A DNA stretch of 64,000 bases from Bacteroidia bacterium (GTDB taxonomy: Bacteria > Bacteroidota > Bacteroidia > 2-12-FULL-35-15). Under the pieces are notes generated by a model that worked only from the letters and a program-made list of their open reading frames with translations, had not been told where the DNA came from and did not search any database. Of this stretch, positions 44,826 through 54,011 are shown in pieces. Numbering within the stretch: position 1 is the first letter of the stretch; every line of letters starts with the position of its first letter. Position numbers and translations under genes: made by a program. The stretch covers positions 1 to 64,000 of the forward strand of contig JAURXZ010000030.1 of NCBI GenBank assembly GCA_030654175.1. The letters are read 5' to 3'.

Positions 44826-45458
44826 ATGAAAGAAAGTTATGAAAGGTTGCTGGAAGGCAATAAAACATGGTCGGCCGAAAAACTAAAACAAGATCCTGAT
44901 TTTTTTAAAAATCTTACATTGGGACAAAATCCTGAATATTTATGGATTGGTTGTTCCGACAGCCGTGTACCGGCAAATGAGATCACAGGTACCAAATCCG
45001 GACAAATGTTTGTGCATCGTAACATTGCCAATATGGTGGTACATACTGACATGAATTTGTTGAGTGTTTTATATTATGCGGTTGAGGTATTACATGTTAA
45101 GCACATTATCATCTGCGGGCATTATGGATGCGGAGGAATAGCGGCAGCAATGGGCAATAAGGATAATGGTTTTGTTAATAATTGGTTGCGAAATATTAAA
45201 GAAGTTTACGAAAAACATAAAACTGAACTTGAATCTATAACTGATTTAAAAAAACGTGAAAACCGATTGGTAGAGTTAAATGTAATTGAGCAGGTTCATA
45301 ACTTATCCAAAACAATAGTTGTGCAGAAAGCATGGAATAAGCGTGAACTTCAGGTACATGGTTGGGTGTATGGCTTCAATAATGGACTTATTACCGATTT
45401 AAAAGTAATGATGGATGAGATCAGTGATCTGGAACCAATTTTCAGATATGATTTATAA
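44826..45458 (+). CDS. Beta-class carbonic anhydrase
   Basis: A 210-residue zinc enzyme that interconverts CO2 and bicarbonate in the cytoplasm. Zinc ligands Cys and Asp/Arg dyad are in GCSDSRVP (about 39-46); the second and third ligands are in GHYGCGG (about 98-104). HRNIANMV is also conserved. The length is standard for bacterial beta-CA. No signal peptide is seen. Confidence 0.93.
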   Translation: MKESYERLLEGNKTWSAEKLKQDPDFFKNLTLGQNPEYLWIGCSDSRVPANEITGTKSGQMFVHRNIANMVVHTDMNLLSVLYYAVEVLHVKHIIICGHYGCGGIAAAMGNKDNGFVNNWLRNIKEVYEKHKTELESITDLKKRENRLVELNVIEQVHNLSKTIVVQKAWNKRELQVHGWVYGFNNGLITDLKVMMDEISDLEPIFRYDL

Positions 45459-45460
45459 AA

Positions 45461-45530
45461 AAGCTGACACAAATTCCACACTTTAACATCAAAATAATCT
45501 GATGAAATCTGTGCAAATTCATGTCAGCTT
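45461..45530. repeat. Inverted repeat after the carbonic anhydrase gene
   Basis: AAGCTGACAcaAATT on the left pairs with the complementary words around AAATTcaTGTCAGCTT on the right over some 16 bases with small mismatches. It may stop or shield the plus-strand transcript and separates it from the converging T9SS gene. Confidence 0.6.
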
Positions 45531-45569
45531 AACCCACTCCCTTTCAATAGGAGAAGTTTAATATCAGAC

Positions 45570-46508
45570 CTATTTATTGATAGTTATTTTTTTAGTGCTA
45601 TTTTCTTTATCATTTTTGATGTTCACAAAATAGCTGCCATTCGCTTCATTCGACAAGTCAATTGTTTCTTTCCCTGTTAAATTTAATTCTTTTGAAAGCA
45701 CAACTTTTCCAATGATATTGGAAACAGTAATTATTGTTTTGTTTGAAAGATTTCCAGTACTTACTGTGAACATGCCATCTGCAGATGGATTAGGATATAC
45801 TGAAATTGAAGTTCCTGCAGTAAATGAAGTGATAGCAGTTGTTCCTGTTACCGAACCATTAACCATTACTGTATCAACGCCAAAAGTTCCACCTGTTCCT
45901 TCAGCATTCCATGCATAAAAACGAAATGTTTTTGCACTGGTAGTATTTGTGAAATCGGCACCGCTTAAGGTAATTGTACTTCCTGACTGCTGGCTGGTTG
46001 TTGCATCCAGGTTCCAAAAGAAAATATCACCCGTTTGAACACTTAAATTTGCATTTGCAGGGGCAATGGATGCAGGAAGATTTGTTGCATAAGTATCTGC
46101 ATTGGAACGAACAGAATAAGTTCTGATTCCTGTACCGGAGCGTTGTAATTTAAATGTAATACTTGATAAAGTCATTGAAAATCCTGTAGAAGGCGTAACA
46201 GTTACCTCATAATATTCAGATGTATTTATACTTCCTGTTAATGAAGAATACAGGTCAACTCCGGTTGTGGCACCAAGAGGCCATCCGGTAAAAGAAAACC
46301 GACCTGCCGCATTTGGATTTACAGCAGTGCCCACAGCCGAAAAACTACCAAATGTAACACCCGTAGCGGTTGGAACAGGTGTTGGATCAATTAAGCCTGA
46401 TGTAGTTTTTACACTATCAAAACTGTATAAAGCTGAAAAGCTTTGTGCTAGAAGTACACTTGACGAAAAAGTTGCAACCGATAGTAATAAAGTAAGTTTT
46501 TTTATCAT
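45570..46508 (-). CDS. Secreted protein with T9SS type A sorting domain
   Basis: A 312-residue exported protein. It has a signal peptide (1-21, ending LLAQ), a beta-rich body (about 22-225) rich in Ser, Thr and Gly, and a C-terminal sorting domain (about 230-312) with the typical SVYPNPSADG opening, KVVLSKELNL centre and GSYFVNIKN...KKITINK ending. The sorting domain directs passage through the type IX secretion system and anchoring or release at the cell surface. No catalytic domain is recognised in the body. Confidence 0.87.
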   Translation of the reverse strand: MIKKLTLLLSVATFSSSVLLAQSFSALYSFDSVKTTSGLIDPTPVPTATGVTFGSFSAVGTAVNPNAAGRFSFTGWPLGATTGVDLYSSLTGSINTSEYYEVTVTPSTGFSMTLSSITFKLQRSGTGIRTYSVRSNADTYATNLPASIAPANANLSVQTGDIFFWNLDATTSQQSGSTITLSGADFTNTTSAKTFRFYAWNAEGTGGTFGVDTVMVNGSVTGTTAITSFTAGTSISVYPNPSADGMFTVSTGNLSNKTIITVSNIIGKVVLSKELNLTGKETIDLSNEANGSYFVNIKNDKENSTKKITINK

Positions 46509-46579
46509 GATTTTAAATTTTAGTTTTTTAATATTTTTAAAGATGCGAAATTAAACATAATTATAGTACGCTATATTAT

Positions 46580-47146
46580 CTATTTGTTATTATATGCAGT
46601 CATTGTTCTTTGCAAACCGATAGTTGCAACCCCCTGTATCATTTGTACCGCAAGTTTAATGCGGGGTTCTATTAATTTCTCCTCTTCTGCGCTCCATTTC
46701 CCAAGCACAAAATTCACTTGATTTCCTTTTGAAAATTCACTGCCCACACCAAATCGTAATCTTGCGTATTCAGCTGTATTCAGTGTTTCCTGAATATTTT
46801 TCAATCCATTGTGCCCACCATCACTGCCCTTACCTTTCAAACGCAATGCACCTAATGGCAGTGCAATATCGTCAGTAACTACCAACAGGTTCTCAATTGA
46901 AATTTTTTCGGCCTGAAGCCAATAATTTACAGCCTTACCACTTAAATTCATATAAGTAGAAGGTTTTATCAGAATCAATGTTTTCCCTTTGAATTTATAT
47001 TCCGCAATGTCGGCAAGCCGGCCGGTATTGAATTTCAAATTATTTTCTTTTGCAATAGCATCAAGCACCATAAATCCAATATTATGGCGGGTATTGGCAT
47101 ATTCATCACCAATATTTCCTAATCCAACTATTAAAAATTTGCTCAT
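46580..47146 (-). CDS. pth: Peptidyl-tRNA hydrolase
   Basis: A 188-residue enzyme that frees tRNA from peptidyl-tRNA dropped by ribosomes. The start at 47146 (MSKFLIVGLGN) is chosen because it begins the conserved GLGNIGDEYANTRHNIGF motif, which includes the catalytic His. Other motifs are LIKPSTYMNLSGKAV and GKGSDGGHNGLKN. It lies behind rplY and prs in the same direction, an order common in bacteria. Confidence 0.94.
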   Translation of the reverse strand: MSKFLIVGLGNIGDEYANTRHNIGFMVLDAIAKENNLKFNTGRLADIAEYKFKGKTLILIKPSTYMNLSGKAVNYWLQAEKISIENLLVVTDDIALPLGALRLKGKGSDGGHNGLKNIQETLNTAEYARLRFGVGSEFSKGNQVNFVLGKWSAEEEKLIEPRIKLAVQMIQGVATIGLQRTMTAYNNK

Positions 47147-47170
47147 ATTAAAACCACCTTGTAAAATAAA

Positions 47171-47208
47171 AAAAGTTGGCGCCCGCAATAGAGTGGACGC
47201 CAACTTTT
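47171..47208 (-). terminator. Terminator-like hairpin between rplY and pth
   Basis: AAAAGTTGGCG and CGCCAACTTTT pair perfectly over 11 bases; on the minus strand the right arm is followed by further T residues. It may end most rplY transcripts before pth. Confidence 0.75.
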
Positions 47209-47226
47209 AATAAACAGTTTAAAAAA

Positions 47227-47895
47227 TTATTTTTTAGCAGCAGGCTTCGCAGCAGGTGCAGCTTTAGCTCCGGCAGCAGGTGCAGCAGCTTTTGCAGCAG
47301 GCGCAGCAGCTTTTGCTCCAGGCGCAGCAGCTTTTGCTTCTTCAGCAGCAGCAACACGTGTAGTTTCAACTCCAACAACAGTAATGTTAGAAGCATTTAA
47401 GAACGTTAAGCCATCAATAATAATATCTTCAACACGAATTGATTGACCAATTTGCATTTCATCTATTGCAATATTGATAGTATCCGGCATTTTTTCAACT
47501 AAACCTTTAGCTTTAAGTGTTTTTAGTTTTTTAACCAATTTACCACCCGCTCTAACTCCTGGAGATGTTCCTGTCGTTTTTACCGGAATGTTCATTGTAA
47601 CCGGTTTTCCTGGTGTGATCTCTAAAAAATCAACGTGCAAAAGTTGATCATAAATTTTGTGAAATTGCGCTTCCTGTAAAATCGCGTTATATTTTTTACC
47701 TGCAATTTCCAGATCTACCACATTTACATCAGGTGTGTAGATCAAGTTTCTAAAGTCCGAAGACAAAACTGCAAAGTGAATTTGTTCTTTACCACCGTAA
47801 AGTACACAAGGTACTTGCTGAGCATTTCTCAATGCTGTTGCATCTTTTTTCCCTACATTCGCACGTGGCGAACCGCTAATAGATACTGATTTCAT
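47227..47895 (-). CDS. rplY: 50S ribosomal protein L25 (general stress protein Ctc type)
   Basis: A 222-residue protein of the long CTC form. Residues 1-90 bind 5S rRNA (ISGSPRANVGKKDATALRNAQQVPCVLYGG), residues 95-180 are the C-terminal Ctc domain, and the last 35 residues are a low-complexity Ala/Lys/Pro tail, a common Bacteroidetes extension. It sits between prs and pth, the usual neighbours of this gene. Confidence 0.93.
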   Translation of the reverse strand: MKSVSISGSPRANVGKKDATALRNAQQVPCVLYGGKEQIHFAVLSSDFRNLIYTPDVNVVDLEIAGKKYNAILQEAQFHKIYDQLLHVDFLEITPGKPVTMNIPVKTTGTSPGVRAGGKLVKKLKTLKAKGLVEKMPDTINIAIDEMQIGQSIRVEDIIIDGLTFLNASNITVVGVETTRVAAAEEAKAAAPGAKAAAPAAKAAAPAAGAKAAPAAKPAAKK

Positions 47896-47992
47896 TTTTA
47901 ATTTATTTTAGATTTATTTTGATTGTAGCGCCCTTCCAATCAAATTCTTTTAAATATGTTTGGCGCAATATTTTAAATTATTTTCTTTATGC

Positions 47993-48928
47993 TTAGCTTA
48001 CAATAAAGTTAGAGCTGATCGATTCAAAGCTGTGAACGCTATGTATTACCTTTCCAAACAAATCTGCTACTGAAAGCACTTTTATTTTACTGCTTTCTCT
48101 TTTCAAAGGAATAGTATCGGTAACAATAAGCTCTGTAATTCCTGATTTTTCAATATTTTCATACGCTTTACCCGATAATACAGCATGTGTACATACAGCT
48201 CTTACGCTACTGGCGCCACGCTCAAGCATCATGTCAGCTGCTTTAGCTAATGTTCCACCTGTATCAATTAAATCATCTACCAACATGATATCACGGCCTT
48301 CTACATCACCAATTAAGGTCATACTCTCTATTACATTGGCTTTTGAACGTTGTTTGTAACAAATAACAATATCCGATTTTAAGAATTTAGCATACGCATT
48401 TGCCCGTTTCGACCCGCCCATATCGGGAGCAGCCATTGTTAAATTTGGCAAATTTAAACCTTGTATATATGGTAAAAATATAGAGGAAGCATATAAGTGA
48501 TCAACCGGAAAATCGAAAAAGCCTTGGATTTGATCTGCGTGAAGATCCATAGTAATAATACGTGTTGCGCCTGCGGCTGAAAGCAAATTCGCTACCATTT
48601 TGGCTCCAATTGCTACACGCGGCTGATCTTTACGATCCTGACGGGCGAAACCAAAATAGGGCAAAACCGCAATGATCTGATGAGCCGATGCACGTTTTGC
48701 AGCATCGATCATCAGTAATAACTCAAATAAATTATCTGTTGGCGGAAAAGTAGATTGAATGATAAGTACATCACTCCCGCGAACGGTTTCTTCATACGAT
48801 GGCTGAAACTCCCCATCACTAAAGCGTAACAATGCAACTTTCCCTAATTCCTGACCATAACTTTTAGCAATTTTATCAGCTAAAACACTTGAAGCAGAAC
48901 CGGAGAATATTTTAACCTGATTTTTCAT
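47993..48928 (-). CDS. prs: Ribose-phosphate pyrophosphokinase
   Basis: A 311-residue enzyme making PRPP from ribose 5-phosphate and ATP for nucleotides, His and Trp. The start at 48928 (MKNQVKIFSG) is fixed by the promoter just upstream and family alignment; the longer open frame runs across the tRNA-Leu gene and is not real. Motifs: FSDGEFQP, the flexible loop YFGFARQDRKDQPR, MDLHADQIQGFFD, and the PRPP loop VDDLIDTGGTL near 220. First gene of the prs-rplY-pth set. Confidence 0.95.
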   Translation of the reverse strand: MKNQVKIFSGSASSVLADKIAKSYGQELGKVALLRFSDGEFQPSYEETVRGSDVLIIQSTFPPTDNLFELLLMIDAAKRASAHQIIAVLPYFGFARQDRKDQPRVAIGAKMVANLLSAAGATRIITMDLHADQIQGFFDFPVDHLYASSIFLPYIQGLNLPNLTMAAPDMGGSKRANAYAKFLKSDIVICYKQRSKANVIESMTLIGDVEGRDIMLVDDLIDTGGTLAKAADMMLERGASSVRAVCTHAVLSGKAYENIEKSGITELIVTDTIPLKRESSKIKVLSVADLFGKVIHSVHSFESISSNFIVS

Positions 48929-48946
48929 GACCTTTTTATAGGGCTG

Positions 48947-48977
48947 CAAATGTAATGAAAAATGCAGTTCTGTCAAA
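48947..48977 (-). promoter_or_regulatory. Promoter of prs
   Basis: On the minus strand TTTG (48974-48977), 19 bases, TACATTTG (48947-48954): a perfect match to the Bacteroidetes consensus, 18 bases before the prs start. Confidence 0.8.
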
Positions 48978-49005
48978 AGAATTTTGATGTTTAAGCCATT
49001 ATTTC

Positions 49006-49036
49006 TTTGTGAATCAAAAACAAATGAATAGTTTTG
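49006..49036 (+). promoter_or_regulatory. Promoter of tRNA-Leu
   Basis: TTTG (49006-49009), 19 bases, TAGTTTTG (49029-49036): a perfect consensus match, 25 bases before the tRNA. Confidence 0.8.
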
Positions 49037-49061
49037 CACTCCCGCTCCCACAAAAATAAAT

Positions 49062-49141
49062 GCCCGGGTGGCGGAATTGGTAGACGCGCTGGTCTCAAAC
49101 ACCTGTGGGAAACCGTACCGGTTCGACTCCGGTCCCGGGTA
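49062..49141 (+). tRNA. tRNA-Leu (anticodon CAA)
   Basis: Acceptor strands GCCCGGG and CCCGGGT pair (one G-U), with discriminator A. The D-arm GTGGCGGAATTGGTAGACGC is typical for leucine tRNAs; the loop CTCAAAC gives anticodon CAA, reading UUG. A short class II variable arm and T-arm CCGGTTCGACTCCGG follow. No CCA is encoded. A terminator lies 2 bases behind. Confidence 0.93.
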
Positions 49142-49142
49142 C

Positions 49143-49191
49143 AAAAGGGGACTTTTGGCTATAAACGCCAAAGTCCCCTTTATCTTTTTTT
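49143..49191 (+). terminator. Terminator of tRNA-Leu
   Basis: AAAAGGGGACTTTTGGC pairs with GCCAAAGTCCCCTTT (one bulge), followed by a T-rich run at 49184-49191. Confidence 0.88.
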
Positions 49192-49337
49192 GCTAAATCC
49201 CTTTCTATTTGCGCCATTGCGAACGCCACGTAATTAAATTCCGGGGTTCGATAATCGTCAATTTCATGGTCGTACTCTAATCCGTTCGGAAATAGCAATT
49301 CTTGTAGCTCTAACTTACCCTTATACCCGTTATAACT
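49155..49337 (-). pseudogene. C-terminal remnant of a large serine recombinase
   Basis: Reading the minus strand from 49337, just after an in-frame stop, gives about 55 residues: YKGKLELQELLFPNGLEYDH, then a DDYRTPEF segment and a final ERDLAKKDKG. This closely resembles the C-terminal end of Bacteroidetes large serine recombinases, which have an LQ-x-LLFPxGL-x-YD...YRT ending. The catalytic and DNA-binding parts are absent upstream, so this is debris of an integrated element next to tRNA-Leu. The terminator of the tRNA overlaps its end. Confidence 0.6.
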
Positions 49338-49339
49338 TC

Positions 49340-49930
49340 ATATTTGCGGCAGATTAGCGTTCCTCCATTGCTTCAATCTTCTTGTCGTTTCACTTAAACG
49401 ACCTTTTAATATAATAAGGTGTTCAATGCTATCTTACACATACTTTCCTAATTCTTGTTTTATCATTGCCTAAATCTGACATAATATACTTTTTACCTTA
49501 GTAGTTATTATTCATGTGTGGCTTTTAGGTTTCTGTGATTTTCAACATATAACGAGGCTTATTGCCTTATGTTACAAGGTATTGACACAATTAAACGCTA
49601 TTTGACACAATTTGACACTTTTAAAATATATTAAACGTCTTAAAACGATTGATTTTAAAGGGAAAGAACAGCTTTTTACGAAAAATAAAAAATGATTAAT
49701 TCAGGGTAAACGGTAGAACTACGCACAGATCAGGCAAGAAAAACATCTTACAAAACGTGGGAAAGGTTGATTTTATTGTACAATTGAAGGTTTCGTTTTT
49801 TATAGGGTTTCTTTTAGAATTTATTAAAGGGTTTCCTTTTACTGTTATTCGGTGGTTGGAAAATTATTTATGTTTAAGACAACTTTTTAATTAATGTTAT
49901 TTGAAGTATTTCAGGACCAACTCAAAATAA
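49340..49930. other. Gene-free decayed region behind tRNA-Leu
   Basis: No open frame with coding character was found in these 590 bases. The word TTGACAC occurs three times (about 49582, 49602 and 49612). The stretch is AT-rich with many stops and fits decayed mobile DNA between the recombinase remnant and the peptide cluster. Confidence 0.45.
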
Positions 49931-51676
49931 TTATTTTGTCATTTTTTCCGCATACTTTAAATTGTTCTTTACTAATTTTTTTAGAGAGGGGTAGAAAGTC
50001 AATTTCATTTTGGAGTTGGAGTTACAATACAAATTGTATATGTCTAATTCATAGGAACTATTATATTTATCGTACAATTCTATGGCCTCCTCTTCAGTTG
50101 GGCAGCGGGTTGAATATTTTTTTCTTGCCTCCCATAGCATTTTATCAGCTGCAATTTTTGACATATCAAGATACATAGCAAAGTAACCGATTGTAACAGA
50201 ATCAGGATCGAGCAGGTAACTATACTTATAATCAATCAAAGCGGAAGTGTTGAAAATAAGAGTGTCGGAATAGCAATCGTAATCAAGGTATAGCATTGTT
50301 GAAGCAAATGAAGAATCCCATTCAGCTTTTTTACCTTCATATTTATAATGTTTAAGGCGGGCATGGGAATCTCCGATTGGTTTGTTTCCTACCAATTGCA
50401 GATTCGGTTTCCAATCTTTGGTCCAGTGTTCAATTCTTTTCGGGAGAAAAGGGATGGAATCGTTTTCGTTTCTGCTGTCATAACATGGAATTGAATTAAA
50501 AGCCAGCCTCAATTGTTTTTCTGCATCATTTTCCGCAATTTCCGGATTACGCATGAAAAAATAGTTATTATAAGGGAAATAAGTTATAAGCTGGTAATCT
50601 GTCTTATTAGTGATAGAGTGAAGAATTGGCAATTGAAATTTCGTTCCATAATCATACAAAAATAATTTCATGGAAGTAAAAATGTGTCTTGTCTGGTTTT
50701 GGCTATTTGCATCAAATTGATAGTTAAAAACAATATAATTTAACAAAGTTTTATTTTGAAAAGAATCGAATCCCATTTCAATAGAATAAGAAAGGTTTGA
50801 GAATTTATTTTTTACCCTGTTCGCAATTGAAACGAATGGTATTGTTCCTACATTAGCCGCATTAAGGATTATTTTCTCCATCCTTTGTTTTTTTATAAAA
50901 TAAAACAATTCGCCTGAAAAAGAATTAATAGAATCTCTTGCTATAAATCGAAAATGCACGAGAGTATCGTTTTCTAATGGTGTTTTGTCTAATATGAAAA
51001 TTGAATAATTACGTTTTAGATGTCTCCATGTGGTCATTGTAAAAGGAGTGTATGGGAAGATGGATTCCTTGGTATTAAGAAAAGGCTTAAACAATTCTAT
51101 TAATGTTAGCGAACTCATGTTAAGAAATGAGGTTTGTTTTGGCAGCAAAAATCTGCCAGCCTTTAGTTTTGCATCTTTTATTTCAAGCGAATTACATTTG
51201 ACATTATAATACGCCTCAAACAGTTCAGCGGGATATATTTCGTCAACAGTTGTATATGACCTGAAAAACGCTTTTGAATCTGACATTTTTTGAGAAGTCT
51301 TGTAAAACGACTCGATTGCTTCTGTAAACAATATATAAGGCGTGTCGTCTTCATGCGCTGACACAATTACTTCATTTAATGTAGATGCAATAGGTTCCAG
51401 ATAGAGCAGAACATTCTCGGAATTTTCTTTTACAAAAAAAGTCTCTGTTTTATAGCCAACATATCTTACCGAAATCCATCTTACAGAATCAGTTGCTTTT
51501 AAAAGAAACACACCGTTTTCATTCGTTACGGTTGAGCCCGACAGAGAATTAACTGTAGCGTATGCTAATATTTCTTTTGTGATTTTGTCAGCTATCCGCC
51601 CTTTTATAATATGTTGAGCTGAGAGACTTCCTGAACAGAAATATACTATAGAAATAATAAGGATTTTATAATTCAT
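49931..51676 (-). CDS. Secreted protein with carboxypeptidase-D-regulatory-like domain, RiPP cluster
   Basis: A 581-residue exported protein with signal peptide (1-20, ending LSAQ). Residues 22-95 form a CarboxypepD_reg-like (transthyretin-like) domain: IIKGRIADKITKEILAYATV, NENGVFLL, ISVRYVGYKTETF. The remaining 480 residues are beta-rich with many aromatic residues and have no motif I can name; no TonB-type plug is seen, and the protein is shorter than SusC-type barrels. It is the last gene of the peptide cluster (65 bases behind the exporter). I infer a role at the outer membrane in passing on, receiving or sensing the peptide. Confidence 0.65.
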   Translation of the reverse strand: MNYKILIISIVYFCSGSLSAQHIIKGRIADKITKEILAYATVNSLSGSTVTNENGVFLLKATDSVRWISVRYVGYKTETFFVKENSENVLLYLEPIASTLNEVIVSAHEDDTPYILFTEAIESFYKTSQKMSDSKAFFRSYTTVDEIYPAELFEAYYNVKCNSLEIKDAKLKAGRFLLPKQTSFLNMSSLTLIELFKPFLNTKESIFPYTPFTMTTWRHLKRNYSIFILDKTPLENDTLVHFRFIARDSINSFSGELFYFIKKQRMEKIILNAANVGTIPFVSIANRVKNKFSNLSYSIEMGFDSFQNKTLLNYIVFNYQFDANSQNQTRHIFTSMKLFLYDYGTKFQLPILHSITNKTDYQLITYFPYNNYFFMRNPEIAENDAEKQLRLAFNSIPCYDSRNENDSIPFLPKRIEHWTKDWKPNLQLVGNKPIGDSHARLKHYKYEGKKAEWDSSFASTMLYLDYDCYSDTLIFNTSALIDYKYSYLLDPDSVTIGYFAMYLDMSKIAADKMLWEARKKYSTRCPTEEEAIELYDKYNSSYELDIYNLYCNSNSKMKLTFYPSLKKLVKNNLKYAEKMTK

Positions 51677-51741
51677 GTAATGGATATTTTATATGACAAA
51701 TTTAGTTTATTAGCTGGAGAATAAATGGCGAAGCAATTTAT

Positions 51742-53931
51742 TTATGCGAGTTGTAATTGTTCTTTCACTAATTCATAGTAAAAACCATTTTTTTCGATCA
51801 GTTCAAAATGAGAGCCCTCTTCGACAATTGTCCCATTTTTGAGTACAATGATAGTATCGGCATTTCTAACGGTATTGAGCCGGTGAGCAATAATTAGGCG
51901 GGTCTTTTTTGAAAATAACTTATCTAGGTTGTCACTAATGATGCGTTCTGTTTCTGAATCCAATGAGTTAGTGGCTTCGTCCATAAAAATATAATCCGGA
52001 TTTTTATAAAACATTCGGGCGATAAGTATCCGTTGTCGTTGTCCTGAGCTTAATGCAAGCCCGCCTTTTCCAATTATTGTATTATGACCGATCGGGAGCG
52101 ACATTACAAAATCGTATAAAGCGGCATTTTTGAGTGCCTGTATATAATTTTCTAAATTAATATCATCATTTGTTTCGGTTACATTATTAACAATCGTATC
52201 GGTAAATAAATAACCATCCTGCATTACCACTCCGCACTTTTGCCTCCATTCTTTAATATCATAATCTCCAATGGGTTTATCTTCGAGCATAATTTGTCCG
52301 GATTTTGCTGTGAATAAGCCCAAGGCAAGTTTCATCAAAGTCGTTTTACCGCTGCCACTTGTACCAACTATTGCCGTGGTTTTATTACGTTCAATTGTAA
52401 AGCTAATGTTTTGGATTACCTGATTGCTAACTTCTGTATATGAAAAGGAAATATTTTTGAACTTAATTGATCGGACATCTGTAACAGATCGCGTTCCAGG
52501 TAATTCATCCTTTATTGCCTGAATTTCGAGAATTCTTTCCAAGCTAAATTTCACTTCCTGAGTTAGGGCAATAGTCCCGTATATACTTGAGATTGTTGAA
52601 TTTAATTGCACAGCTATTAATTGAATGGCTGCCATTTCTCCTATTGTGATAGAATTATTAACAGCTAAGTATGCAGTATAAAAATTAATGGTACCCAATC
52701 CCAGATTATTTAAAAAACCTCCTCCGATTGACAGCCGTTGGGATAACTTAATATTTTTAAGATTATTCTTGAAAAATTTATTTTGATTGTTTAACAATAA
52801 ATCTACCTTTTTTGATTCGTTTCCATTTAATTTTATTTCATGGATTCCCTCAATCATTTCTGTGATATAATTATGGGTGGATACCTGAATATCAAACTTT
52901 TCGGAATTTACTTCTCTTTTTTTAAGAAGGGAATAAATCGTCCATACTGCATAAAGAGTACTAAACGCAATACATATCAAATACACTTGAAGGTTATAGT
53001 AGATCATCAACGCTGATAAAACAACAGCGCTTAATGCCGATAATAACATGGAAGAAAAATTATAGGTTAAAAAAGATTCAATTTTACTCAGATCATATAT
53101 CCTGTGAACAAAGTCACTGGTTTTTTTGTGTTGAAAAAAATGTAGGGGAATTTTAAACAACTTTCGGATGAAATCAGATGTAATCGAAAAATTAATTTTT
53201 TGGGAAATTTTATTTGAAATTATACCTTCAAAATAGCTAATACCGGATCCCATTGTAAACATGAGTATTTGGACGGAAAGCACAACCACAAGAACATTTA
53301 AGTCTTTTTGTAATAAACCCGAATCAAATGTTTGCTGAGCTAAATAGGGGGAAGCCACTTGAATTGCAAGCTTTACGAGCAGAATTAATAGAATTAAAAT
53401 AAATTCTTTTTTGCTCGAAAAAAGATGGTTAGTGATAAATTTAAGCTGATTTGAGATTAACTGATTTTCAAAAAAGTGATTTCCCTTGCTATAAAAAAAA
53501 TCCTGCGGTTCAAAAAGAATTACTTTTCCAAAATTCCCAGCAGTATTAAACAGAGTTTCAATATCTTCCAGTTTCATCACAAGTAAGCCTGTACTTGGGT
53601 CGGCAATGTATACTTTTCCTTTACTGATCTTATAAATAACAACAAAATGATCGTTGTTCCAAAAAGCAATAAGCGGTAAAGTTAGCTCCTCCAATGAAGG
53701 AACAGGATCACTCGGGTCGTGTTTTTTTAATGTTGTTTTGATTGCAATCGAATTAAATCCGATCTTTTCTCCCGCATTTTTTATAGCACTTATAGAAACT
53801 CCTTCTCTATCTATATGACAGAGTTCCCGGAGAGTCTGCAAAGAAATGTTCTTGCCATGAAACTTTACGATCATTTTAATACAAGCGGGCCCACAATCGG
53901 AACTTTCGTTTTGTCTATAGTATGAAAACAT
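51742..53931 (-). CDS. Peptidase C39-ABC exporter of the RiPP cluster
   Basis: A 729-residue PCAT-type exporter. Residues 1-130 are a C39 protease: Gln7 for the oxyanion hole, catalytic Cys13 in SSDCGPAC, His in NDHFVV (near 93) and Asp in ADPSTG. Membrane helices fill about 165-450; the ATPase has Walker A GTSGSGKTT (near 520), signature LSSGQRQR, Walker B YIFMDEAT and the H-loop in IIAHR. C39 domains cut leader peptides behind a Gly-Gly pair, and the precursor in this cluster has exactly such a pair, so this protein should both cleave and export it. Confidence 0.92.
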   Translation of the reverse strand: MFSYYRQNESSDCGPACIKMIVKFHGKNISLQTLRELCHIDREGVSISAIKNAGEKIGFNSIAIKTTLKKHDPSDPVPSLEELTLPLIAFWNNDHFVVIYKISKGKVYIADPSTGLLVMKLEDIETLFNTAGNFGKVILFEPQDFFYSKGNHFFENQLISNQLKFITNHLFSSKKEFILILLILLVKLAIQVASPYLAQQTFDSGLLQKDLNVLVVVLSVQILMFTMGSGISYFEGIISNKISQKINFSITSDFIRKLFKIPLHFFQHKKTSDFVHRIYDLSKIESFLTYNFSSMLLSALSAVVLSALMIYYNLQVYLICIAFSTLYAVWTIYSLLKKREVNSEKFDIQVSTHNYITEMIEGIHEIKLNGNESKKVDLLLNNQNKFFKNNLKNIKLSQRLSIGGGFLNNLGLGTINFYTAYLAVNNSITIGEMAAIQLIAVQLNSTISSIYGTIALTQEVKFSLERILEIQAIKDELPGTRSVTDVRSIKFKNISFSYTEVSNQVIQNISFTIERNKTTAIVGTSGSGKTTLMKLALGLFTAKSGQIMLEDKPIGDYDIKEWRQKCGVVMQDGYLFTDTIVNNVTETNDDINLENYIQALKNAALYDFVMSLPIGHNTIIGKGGLALSSGQRQRILIARMFYKNPDYIFMDEATNSLDSETERIISDNLDKLFSKKTRLIIAHRLNTVRNADTIIVLKNGTIVEEGSHFELIEKNGFYYELVKEQLQLA

Positions 53932-54011
53932 TGTTTAAACTTTTATATGTAATAAAATCCAGAATGTATAACCTTTAAACATGGAGCGAACTGATACATT
54001 TACAGCATCTT

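Noticed and set aside
48929-49171. N-terminal extension of prs by 81 residues
   Set aside because: It runs across tRNA-Leu and the prs promoter; family alignment begins at MKNQVKIFSG.
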